DNA of 64,000 bases from Diaporthe sp. PMI_573 (lineage: Eukaryota > Ascomycota > Sordariomycetes > Diaporthales > Diaporthaceae). The stretch lies in assembly GCA_021399435.1 (NCBI GenBank), contig JAJTUP010000038.1, positions 248,001-312,000 on the forward strand, read 5' to 3'. The notes beneath the pieces were generated by a model. It saw only the letters and a program-made list of their open reading frames with translations. It had not been told where the DNA came from and made no database searches. How positions within the stretch are numbered: position 1 is the first letter of the stretch; the number at the start of each line of letters is the position of its first letter. The position numbers were made by a program, and so were the translations under genes. Positions 54,172 through 64,000 of this stretch are shown here, piece after piece.

Positions 54172-55826
54172 ATCATGGCGTGTAAAGCATCAACGGTAGT
54201 TGACGCGAGGTCTCTGATAGAAGGCGTCTTTGGGATAAATAGAGGAAAGACATGGGGAGTACTGCCAATGTGATGAACTTCAAGATAGCCGTGCTCAAGT
54301 ATCCAACATACATGGACACGAATTTAATTTTCTTAATAACTTGATCCTTGGCGGCTGTGACAACAAATATCCTCATTCCTCCGCCCCTCACAGCCAATCA
54401 CTTTGTGCCCAGAGGCTTTTGTGACTACGTCGGTTTTCGCACCATTTTGTAAGAATGTTAATGGCGCATTGACCGAAAAAGTAATCATGTTTGGATCCCT
54501 ATACGGTCATGAACTTACCACAGTTGTATTTGAATAATTATATTCGCCATTAGCGTTGGCAACCGCTTTGTGCAAGCCTGAGGGGCCTAGGCACAGATGG
54601 CGACTCCTCGATCTATTATTACTCCAGTAGTACCTTCCTAACAGCCCGCATTTTTTTATGAAGATCATGCAAATTAGAGTTGTGTTCTAAATGGAAAGAG
54701 ATATATGTGATGATTCTCTACGCAGCAATCAGAGCTTCCATCACACCGAAAATGTTTACGGCCCCGTCGAAGCCTCCCCTCACCGTTGTCCCCCAAGGGC
54801 CATGGTACGGTGGCACTATACTTGCACCACACAGGTTCTGCAGATAGTAATTTAATGGATCAGCGCAGTGCCTGCGTCAGATAACCGCTTATTGAGTGAG
54901 GGGCTGTCTGCTTCAAACACATTCAGAGCAGATCAAATAAAGGTGGTAGACATCTGGAACTTCTTAATTACACGTCAGCATGGATGCGGTCCAGATTCGC
55001 CAGGCGGATGGGAGAGGACTGCTACATGATGAGCAGCCTGCCTCAGGGGTTCCATTGGAAGGCCAATAAGAAGCCGATACATGCAAAGGAAAGCAAGAAC
55101 ATCCTGTTAGGAAGTTGAAATTGCGAAGGGAGGTAAGTGCTTGCATTCGGCTACTAAAGAAGTTAGCATTGACGCTCAAAAACACTCCATATGCTTTCTA
55201 CACATAGAACTCCCTTTACGGTAACGAAACTCGTACTAGGTAAGCTCCAAATCTATATCATTTCTCGGTACCTGGTTACTGATTGGAGGCTTGCTAATAT
55301 TTCAAGAGATTTCATATCAAATAAACCATTGTCAGTCTGTATATGGGTAGTCGAGCTCGTCATGATTGTACTATAGAACTTCGGTGAGAAGTAACCCTAA
55401 TAACTTCAAAGCTTGATCTTTCAACAGGTAATGGATGGGTAGGACGTGCAAACAAACTAATTGAAAGCTGAAATGGTATTATCATGATGGCTGCCCCCCT
55501 TTTTCCTTAGTAGGTTAAAAAGGCAGTCTTTTTGTAACTAGCCATTCATGGAATCAACCAACCCCGACCCCCCTCTTGGCGCACCTGTTGGTCTACTCTT
55601 CGGTTGCCTCATACGCATTTGTACCAGCACTGGATGCACAGAGCTGGGCGACCCACGCATCTTCTTAAACCACATTAAATCTCCCAAAGTTGCCAGGTGG
55701 CTTAGTCAAATTTCTTACCACCCACCTTTTCCGACATTTCAAACATCAAGTAGCCGCTTCACGAACCCACTGTGGCCTTGCTTTCTGGCAAAGCCATCAT
55801 TATCATCACCCTCATTCTTACTTACC
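54172..55826. other. AT-rich intergenic region (1.65 kb)
   Basis: No coding frame with support. The sequence is AT-rich throughout, and no repeat family was recognised. Confidence 0.45.
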
Positions 55827-56332
55827 ATGGCACCTGGTTCAACCCCTCAAGTCCGAGTCGGGGTGGGCGCTTTCGTTCTCGCAACCAAGGCTGAAGATGC
55901 CAAAAAAAACCCCGCTTCCTCGTAGGCAAGCGAATCCACTCCCATGGAAATGGCACCTACGCGACCCCTGGTGGCCATCTCGAGTACGGTGAATCACCGG
56001 AGGAGTGCGCTGCACGTGAATTGCGAGAGGAGACGGGCCTCCAGGTCACCAACGTTCGATTCCTGACCGCTACCAACGACTACATGCCTGAGGACAACAA
56101 GCACTACATTACGCTTTTCATGGTTTGCGAGAGAGAAAACGATAATGACGAGGCTCAGAACTTGGAGCCGGATAGTTGTGCGGGATGGGAATGGATCAGC
56201 TGGGAGGACCTCCTGGCTTGGTCAGAGACGCAACTAAAGGCTGCCGACGGGCAAGAGCCCGAGCGGAAGCTGTTCAAGCCATTTTTGAGCCTGCTGCAGC
56301 AGCGTCCTGGCCTGCTCCCCACGAGCATCTGA
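55827..56332 (+). pseudogene. Nudix hydrolase with a single-base frame break in a homopolymer
   Basis: From ATG 55827 the protein begins APGSTPQVRVGVGAFVLATK, as Nudix hydrolases do, and runs to an A8C4 tract at about 55902. There the frame leads to a stop (TAG 55924). In a shifted frame the family sequence continues at once (RFLVGKRIHSHGNGTYA) through the Nudix box GGHLEYGESPEECAARELREE to TGA 56330-56332. One extra base in the tract would make one continuous 168-residue enzyme. Everything else looks intact, so an assembly or base-calling error is at least as likely as a true mutation. The substrate (nucleoside diphosphate derivative) is unknown. Confidence 0.8.
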
Positions 56333-57155
56333 AAGCGAACGATCAGGTCACTGGAGTTGTTGAGCTTCGAGTGTTGGACCCGCGGGTTGACGTAAGCTAG
56401 TATCAATCATGGTTTGAATCAATCACATGTTACGTGCAATACACAGGCTGCGGCGCTGTCGGTCCGACAGATTCTCATGGCTCTTCTGCCTGTCCCCGCA
56501 GAGTACCTAGGTATTCAGGTGTCTGGCTAATGGAGAACTCCCATGGAAATGTGAAACAACGACTCTATTGCGAGGTATGCAAAGGCGCAGTACAACGCCT
56601 GGCAAAGCCGACCCGAGGCGCCCGGCTCCTCCAGAGCTCGGTTGGTTCCACAGCATTAGCTCGACCGCTGCCAGTCTCAAGCGAAGTGGTACCCCTCCTA
56701 TTGGTGTGCCAACTATTCCCGTGCCCCTAATAACTAACATTTATTAGGGGCGGGGGAACGGTTTGTACAAGATAGGCGGGGTACTTTCGCCCGACTTGGC
56801 GCTCAGATATCCCCAGCCTGACCAGGACGCATCAGGACCACGAGAAAGGGACCAATTGACAGATTCAGGTGTCACAATCAGGTACTTCGGTACAGTTGAG
56901 GCTCTGCTCCGCCTGGCGAGCTTCCCTTCGTTGCCGTTGACCTGCCACTCCCCAGACAGCTGCCTTGGTTCTCAATCATCATCCGATTTGTCCTTTTCAC
57001 AGACCACCCACACTCAGAGGGCAACTATACAACGTCTTTTATTGGCTTTTGACATTTAAGGCGCGACTTAGCACAGCCAACGAATTGCGTGAATGCAGAC
57101 GGCAATCCCGTTTCCCGACAGATGATTGCCCTTTTGTTTTCGTGGAACAAACATC
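56333..57155. other. Intergenic region with a hairpin
   Basis: About 820 bases between the Nudix and HAD genes. It contains an 11-bp perfect inverted repeat (56723-56751) and otherwise no supported feature. Confidence 0.45.
56723..56751. repeat. Perfect inverted repeat, 11-bp arms and 7-base loop
   Basis: The arms are gcccctaataa and ttattaggggc around the loop ctaacat. It lies 390 bases after the Nudix stop. It could be a regulatory palindrome, part of a 3' end or the remnant of a small inverted-repeat element. No flanking target duplication was noticed. Confidence 0.7.
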
Positions 57156-58248
57156 ATGGCCTCGATCCTGCAGACAAATGGGGAGACGCTTTCGCCGAAA
57201 CAGGTGTTGTTCTTGTAAGCTTTTTGTGTCGATAGTCACATTTTACTCTCGTCATCACAAGTGCAACATAGCCTTGGACTCGCTTTGCTATCAGAATCTG
57301 CTCTGACACTGGCAATCAGCGACATCGATAATTGTCTTTACCCGAGAAGTGAGTTCCATCAAGTGAACGTAGAATTGTCACCTTGATTAGTTTTAAGCCT
57401 TGAACTGTACAACTAAGATTGGTGGCTAGCAGCGGGCTTGGACCAAAAGATCAACATGAACTGCGATTACTTGAGGACTGACAATTCAACAGATGCTGGG
57501 GTCTACAACCTTGCGGTCGCATTGATCGACGGCTATCTTGAGAAGAACCTCAAACTGCGACGGAATGAGGCTGCCAAGCTTCACCAAGACTACGTTCAGG
57601 ACTACGGGCTAGCCATCGAAGGGCTTGTCCGTCACCACCATATCGACCCCATGGAGTTCAACTCCCAGGTCGATGATGCCCTCCCCCTCGAAAGCATTAT
57701 TGAGCCACGTCCTGAGCTCAAGAAGCTACTTTCAGATATAGATCGGAAGAAAGTCAAGCTCTGGCTCTTTACCAATGCCTATAAGACGCATGCACAACGG
57801 GTGGTAAAGACCTTGGAAATTGGCGATTTCTTCGACGGACTCACTTATGGTGACTACTCTTCAGTTCCTTTCCTCTGTAAGCCGCAGAAGGCTATGTACC
57901 TGAAAGCCATGAGGGAAGCTGGCGTCCAAAATATGAAAGATTGCTTCTTCGTTGGTAAGTAATTCATCCCAACACCAAGACGGCAGCCATCCTTCATCCC
58001 CCCCCCCTTTCCTTCCTTCTGCCAGTCTCCATATTTATGAAAGCAATACAACAGACGATTCCTACAACAATTGTGCCGGAGCACATGAGCTTGGGTGGGT
58101 TGCCGCTCATCTAGTTGAGGATGATGCTCCCCAGAAATTCGAAAAGCCTGCTTCCCAGTTTCAGATCAAGGACCTCCTAGAATTGCGGGATGTGTTCCCA
58201 CAATTCTTTTCTGATCAGACCCTTTCGCAGGGTCAGGATGATTCTTGA
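57156..58248 (+). CDS. HAD-family pyrimidine 5'-nucleotidase-like phosphatase (Sdt1/Phm8 type)
   Basis: Four exons, 57156-57214, 57320-57348 (29 nt), 57433-57954 and 58055-58248, giving 267 residues. The first junction gives the HAD motif I as FFDIDNCLYPR, with Cys where Thr is usual after DxDN. Motif II is WLFTNAYKTH, motif III Lys is in LCKPQKAMY, and motif IV is CFFVDDSYNN across the last intron. The cap region GLAIEGLVRHHHIDPMEFN is typical of fungal Sdt1/Phm8 proteins, which dephosphorylate pyrimidine nucleotides or lysophosphatidate. The segment at about residues 35-55 (INMNCDYLRTDNSTDAG) differs from the family and may mark a mis-set third-exon start. Confidence 0.87.
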
Positions 58249-59051
58249 CATCAAACTAGCGAGCAACACGTTGGATACAAATCGAAGGATCATACAGAGC
58301 AATGACTGGGGAGAATTCTTTAGCCTACGGAATGTTTTTTTCTTTTCTTTTTGATTGACCAATTCCGGAGACCTAGAGTGTGGGGGCCGTGGAAGTCACG
58401 ACCATGTAGGCATCTCGAGGAGTGAGCATCGCTGCGTTTCTTATACCTAGGCACTCATCTGGGTCTCAATTCGGCCGTCCTCAAGCTGTTTAGCAGCAAA
58501 TTTGGGGTCAATCTCGTACACTAGGCATGAAAACTTGCCTCTTCAGGGTTGCATACAAGGATACCGAGGTATGTGTAGACTAGCGGCGGCACAGCTTGCT
58601 GATGGATTAACTAGCCGGTGTGGTCTGCAGTTGATTCGTCCAGTTGCCTCAGTTGACCTGCAAGGTCAGCTTTGCAGGGAACAGTCTTCGCTGCAAACTC
58701 TCGTCTCGGAAGCACAGCTGAATACGGGCTGATCCTACTCCTACTACCACCCTTCCGCAATTCGGCATGAGTGGTAGGAAGCATCATTTCTCAGAAACAC
58801 CTGCGAATACCTTTCTACCCAGCAGAATCACTATCCTCCGGAGCCCCATTGATGCAGCCCTCTTTTTCTGTCATCCTTAAAGCCTCCTCATGCTTTTACC
58901 TACTGCTTGGTGTCTGACTTCCGCAAGAATTCCACCGTAAAATTTCCACGATGGTTTGGCTGCCACCACTAGGGGAATCGATTCAAACACTCGTTGTAAG
59001 CTGGAAAATATTTCGAAACAGTAGGAATGAATCACTCTGAAACTAATCGTT
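58249..59051. other. Intergenic region
   Basis: About 800 bases with no supported gene, upstream of the NLR-like gene. Confidence 0.45.
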
Positions 59052-62000
59052 ATGTATATGAAGTATCTCTACTTCATTCATGGCTGGGCTGTGCAGGTAC
59101 ACGGGCGCGATGTGGAACAACACGCGCAGGATGCTGATTTTCACGGCTTACATCTGCTGGTGGATCCTGACAACGCAAGTCTGGAGTATGTCGTCATCAT
59201 CCTCCTTCTTAACTTCCTTCCTGCAATCCAGCTTAGTTTTACTCATTGTGTATCCAGCATTGTCGCCGTCCATGGCATGGATGGGCATTGGCGAGATTCT
59301 TGGTACCACCAAGAAGCAGGTGTCTTTTGGCTCCGTGACCTTCTCCCAAACATCCTGCCACAAGCTCGAATCTACTCCTACAGTTACGACTCCCGGACAA
59401 GTACCATGGAAATTCCACTCACCTTGAGAATATACGAACATGCCCAGAGTCTCGTGCTGCATCTGGAGCTGGAACGTGAGAGCACACATGTATGGTGGCC
59501 CGTAGAACAATCTGCAGCGACGTGTGGGGTTCGACGACTCCATCTACAGCCGCTAATATACTGTCTTCGCAGACTCAGAGAAGGCCGATCATATTCTTGT
59601 GTCATAGCCTAGGGGGAATTGTTGTCAAGAGCGTAAGTCCGGAATGTGCACAGTCGCATTAAGCAATCGCTTCAAAAAGATCGTCGCTGAGGGACTCTCT
59701 AGGCCCTTCACTACTCTGACCAAGCAAGCCCTGGGCACTTAGAGCGCAAAAAGTCCATCAGGCTTTCCACGGACACAGTAATCTTTATTGGCACACCTCA
59801 CCAAGGCGGAGAAGGCATATCGCTAGCGCAAGTCATCTCTCGGGCTCTGGCCCTGGCCCCAGGCGTGTACACCAACAGACAAATGCCAGATGCCCTAGAA
59901 AGATATTCACCCTGGCTACAGACTTTACAAGATCAGTTCAACTCCATCAGCTCTGACGTCAGAATAATATGTTACTACGAGCAGTTAGAGACGCGCACGC
60001 CCGTTGGCCGACTCTTGGTCGTTCCAAGACACTCGGCTGTACTCCAGGGCGCCCTCAACATGAACAGCGAAGGTCTTTTTGCCGACCACAGTACTATGAC
60101 TAAATACGTGGGAACACATGACCCGAACTTTCAGAAGGTCACAAAGAGGCTCCTGGTCCTTGCGATGGAGTCTGAGGACCGTGTACGGCAGAGTTGGGAG
60201 AGATGGGATGCCACCCGGGGTAAGCCACTACTTCCACCCCACGGGTGCTCCTCAAGCCATATGGCATCTCAGCACATAATTGATCCTGCTTCTATAGACT
60301 CCATCAGACAGCAGCCCTCTGGAATTCTCGGCACGGCGAGACAGCCTCGGGTCCTTCGGGAGTTCAAATTAGGCATCTCTTGGGCTCACAAGCAGAACTC
60401 TCACTTCTTTACCGGTCGTGATGATGTATTGGAGAGTATTGACAGCGTGCTTCAAGAGAGTGCTACTCATCATAATCCTAAATCCGTCGTGTTGACTGGC
60501 GTGAGTGGAGTGGGAAAGACAGAAACCGCGCTCGAGTACGCCTACCGGCATCAGGAGACATATGCCTCCACCTTCTGGGTCGACGGTAGCTCAGAGAGCG
60601 CAGCTGTCTCCAGTATTTCGTCGATTCTGAAGAAAATACAAGCACACTACGAGCACCACGGGCTTGATATTGGCAATCGACGGTATGAACTCATCGCAGA
60701 AGCCGTGCTAGAAAGCAGTCCGAGTCTTGAGCGCCGGAAAGACTGCGATGTTACTCCGATAAAGGCCTTCTTACTCTGGCTTTCATTGAGAGCAAACCGG
60801 TCTTGGTTGCTCATCGTTGACAACGTCGACGATCTCGAGAGCTGGGACTACAGGTCTGTGCTGCCCAAGACTCATTGGGGTGCTATTATCATCACCAGCA
60901 GGAGATCGGATCTTGCGCTGTACCGGGACACCATTCAAGTTGATGAGATGGACGAACCCACAGCTATATCACTCTTGTCTATCACCAGCAGGCTGAAATT
61001 CATTGAGGAATCAGCAGGTACGTACTTTCCGCCGGTCAATACAGATTTTGCAGGCCAATCTAATTACCTATTATGACGGATTTAGAAATTTCCAGCGCCC
61101 GAGAGTTGGTAAATAGGCTTGGTTACCTGCCTCTGGCTATCGTGCAAGCTGCATCATACATCTTTCAGCACCATATCACAGTCGCAGAGTACCTTCTGCT
61201 CTTCTCCTCGCAAGACATCTTGAGCGCCTCCAGGCCCATCACTCCTTTGGAAGAAAAGACCTATGCCGTTTCAGCAACATGGGATATATCATTTCAAGGA
61301 ATCATTGCGTTTGACCCCATGGCCGCACATATCTTGATTGTTTGCGCCTATCTGTCACCTCATGACATATCTTCGCTTCTCTTACAAGACGGGATGGGAC
61401 TCAGTATGTCAACTTAAGCCCCGTCCCGGCGTTTTCTCTTCGGCATCTCTGCTAATGAGGAGCATACAGGCCGCATCCGATTTCTTGAGTCTGTTGCGCT
61501 CCTAAGCTCGTATTCCGTGGTCGAATCTCTCGCCGCCGGCAGCGCTGATGGTTCTATTGCTCTTCATCCATCTGTGCAGTGGTGGGCAAAGCACCACCTG
61601 GAGTCTCGCACCCAATCAGAATTAACCCGTGAGGCTTTAGTGATGTTGCACAGAGTCTACTCCTTATACGGTCACGAGTTCGAAGAATGGATGAGATGGA
61701 CCCTCAGGTTGGGTCCCCACGTTTCCCGCTTGACGTATCTTTACCGGGACGAAGTTTCTCAATGTAGTGCTCTACCGGAAGATCTCATTTCAGCAGAATC
61801 ATGGGTCCTTGAGCAAGGTACATTTATTACGCTTTTCTCATGGACGATGTGGTCCAGGGGCAAGATGACCGAAGCACGGAACTATGTGGCCCATCAAATC
61901 AGCCGCACCAGACAAACTGAGACCGGTCTTCCTCCCTGGCAACTACTACATCATCTACGTCATACAATTGGAGATGGAGATAGACTCAACCTTCTCGCGT

Positions 62001-63475
62001 GGGTCGTGTGTGAAGCACAAAGACTTCACTCATCGAGTCATCCCGTGGTCCTGGACCTTCTCGGAGACTACGCAGACGCCCTGCAGAACAATCACCAATA
62101 CGATGCGGCCTACACGTGTTACAAGTGGCTGTTGGAAGCTAGAACCAAGATCCTCGGCCTCAACCATCCCGGAACTTCAGCTGCGATGTTGGGACTGGGA
62201 CGGGCGAGCAGCGACTGCAGCGAGAGAACGGGACTGCTTACCGCGGCGGCATCTCTGCGCGTGAAGAATCTCGGCCGCGAAGACCCTCGGACCAGGGATG
62301 CGATATATGAACTTTCCAAGGCGCTCTGCGGTTGTCGTCAATGCTTAGCGGACGGTGTTTGCACAGGGGGCTACGAAGCTTCTACCCTGGTGCTCGAATG
62401 GCTGTTCCCGGAGTATCACGGCCGCCCGCCTTGGGAGAGTCGCCCTGGCACATTCAAAGAGGCTTTGGACAGAGTATTTCAGGTATCGGAGAAAGAGGCG
62501 CCTGGAGCGTTGTCTCACTGCGATAGCCTGCTTCTCGCTGACCTGACTAGGCAGTTGGCGAACAATGCAAGTGTGGACACCGGCTGGGCACTTATAAGAC
62601 CATTCTTCGAATTTACGACAAGTGGATGGTGCTGCGAACCTGATACTTCAACCGAAGTCTGGCTCACGGCTTGGGACGTTGGTGCGGACGTTGCTATCAA
62701 CTGGATCGTCAAGAACATGGAGGGAATATCGCACTCGCCAACGTTGCTTCGACAAGTCATTGCCACGATCGAGGAAATCTACACTAACGGGCTTGAAGTG
62801 CCGTTCTCAGCCCAAGGTGGTTCTGCTTGTCTACTGTCACAATACTCCTTCATCCTCTGGCTCTTACACGTTGCAGAAGGTGACAAAGCTACGGCGGACT
62901 TCTGGTTACACACAGCAATCTCCGGAGGACCCGGGTCGAATTTCGCAGACCCGTGGGCACTTGCTGGAATCTGTATCAATCATGACGAGTTCGACGGGCG
63001 TCCTCCCGCATGTGGGAACCCCCCGTCCGGGACCAACATGCCGCCGCAGCTTCACTTTGCCGTGGCACTGAAAAGGTCCCCACTCCTGATTTTCGCAGAT
63101 CTCCTCGGCCGCCTCTTCAACAGTCTCCCTGGTCGCTCGTCTAGGCATGATACATTCGTGCAAGGAGTGGGTGATCCTTTTAAATGCGACAATTGCGTCG
63201 GATACGCTCTTATTGATCCTGTGGTCACGATGAAGTCTATGCTGGAAACGCACGCTGCTGGTTGGCTCTACTTGACGGCAAGTTTCTGGTATGGCTGCCA
63301 GAGAGGAGAATTTAAGGGAGCAACTCTCCAGGTCCAACGGTTTTTGGACCTGGAGAACTTCTTTGGACTCCGGAGAGATATTTGGGAAGGCCTTCGACAA
63401 TTTCATTCTGACGCAGAAGACGCGTCCACGTCATGTTTCTCTGATATCCGACTATGGCAGATGTGTCGCACCTGA
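59052..63475 (+). CDS. NLR-like STAND protein: alpha/beta hydrolase, NB-ARC and TPR-like repeats
   Basis: Seven predicted exons: 59052-59185, 59258-59489, 59573-59632, 59703-60219, 60298-61017, 61086-61403 and 61470-63475, giving 1328 residues. The N-terminal domain is a DUF676-like alpha/beta hydrolase: DIVAVHGMDGHW, GVFWLRDLLPNILPQARI, nucleophile CHSLGGIVVK (Ser about 134) and IFIGTPHQGG. The NB-ARC part begins FFTGRDDVLESI; Walker A is GVSGVGKTE (about 382), Walker B is WLLIVDNVDD (about 485), and IIITSRR follows. A winged-helix-like region (YLPLAIVQAASY) and a long helical C-terminus (DALQNNHQYDAAYTCYKWLL) suggest degenerate TPRs. Fungal proteins of this build are NLR-like and linked to non-self recognition. 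The first exon is uncertain. Confidence 0.85.
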
Positions 63476-64000
63476 GTCTTCAACAAGGGTTAACTCCGAG
63501 GGCGTTGGTCCACCCGCTAATTCTGGCGCACATAGTAGCATATGGTCAAGATTCGTGTATCCCAACAGATCCGGACTCATTTCATATGTTCCGGCGTGTG
63601 CGAGCAGCGTATGGGTTGTGTTATTGTTGTGTTCATATCTGCCGCATAGGACATTTTCAGGGTAGCTTTTCTGTTGGGCGTTGAGCTGAGAGAAAGTTTC
63701 TTGATAGCAATACTGCGATATCCATGTAGTGGCCGGAGGACCACTTGCCGTGGCATCTGGCATAAAATGACGTGCATTATTGTCACCCTGTTGCGTGCTA
63801 CGTCGTGGTTTCGCAAGAGTGCTTTGACATGCGTCAAGGTTACATACAATCAGGTGGGTTTTCGATCATTTCGAATCATCATGGCAAGGCACTGTAATCT
63901 ACGGCAGTTTTCTAAAGACTATACGTGCTTCTCCCTACCTCCAGATTGTTACCCCTGGGACGTCGGCATGTCCGGTCCTTCTCCCAGTGGCCATACCCGG
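63476..64000. other. Right edge with no supported gene
   Basis: The last 525 bases after the NLR-like gene contain only short overlapping frames. Nothing was recognised. Confidence 0.45.

Noticed and set aside
1..64000. CRISPR arrays, bacterial operons, rRNA genes or a complete transposon with terminal repeats
   Set aside because: None seen. The gene structure is eukaryotic with introns, and no regularly spaced repeats or transposase/reverse transcriptase frames were recognised.

Overview
The window looks like a stretch of nuclear chromosome from a filamentous ascomycete (Pezizomycotina, probably Sordariomycetes). Genes are split by short GT..AG introns of roughly 50-160 nt with CTAAC/CTGAT-like branch points. 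Families typical of this group are present: a Clr5-domain protein, LaeA-like methyltransferase sequence, a ULD-type ubiquitin-like domain, a GH71 alpha-1,3-glucanase, tannase/feruloyl esterase, CHRD and small secreted cysteine-rich proteins, and an NLR-like STAND protein. No species can be named from sequence alone. All gene models are my own joins of open frames and splice signals; none is backed by transcripts.

Layout. 0-9 kb: 3' end of an unrecognised gene, a secreted GMC oxidoreductase, a frame-broken MFS transporter, then a six-exon gene joining a ULD domain, a zinc ribbon and a LaeA-like methyltransferase. 9-21 kb: a Clr5-domain protein and a very long reverse-strand gene joining a GH71 domain, four cysteine modules, a low-complexity linker and a subtilisin-like (S8) domain. 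21-30 kb: a 1014-aa ankyrin protein, a duplicated small membrane-protein gene whose second copy is a chimeric relic, a secreted orphan protein and an alpha/beta hydrolase. 29-32 kb: a divergent pair encoding a predicted mitochondrial protein and mitochondrial ClpP. 32-44 kb: a GFA-family protein, a membrane J-domain protein, a decayed M3 metallopeptidase in AT-rich DNA, a tannase-family esterase and a stand-alone RNase H protein. 44-59 kb: gene-poor DNA with low-complexity sequence, a small membrane-protein candidate, an Ala-rich orphan, a CHRD protein, a Kex2-processed secreted protein, a frame-broken Nudix gene and a Sdt1-like HAD phosphatase. 59-63.5 kb: an NLR-like protein with an alpha/beta hydrolase, NB-ARC and TPR-like C-terminus.

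There is no obvious biosynthetic cluster. The mix of secreted hydrolases, orphan secreted proteins, NLR-like and ankyrin genes, pseudogenes and relics between conserved housekeeping genes (ClpP, HAD phosphatase, GFA) resembles accessory chromatin interleaved with core sequence. The best candidates for something undescribed are the ULD/zinc-ribbon/methyltransferase fusion (6086-8927) and the GH71/S8 fusion (13771-20221), in which the catalytic Asp position of the S8 domain is Glu. Single-base frame breaks at several loci mean assembly error has to be weighed against true pseudogenization.
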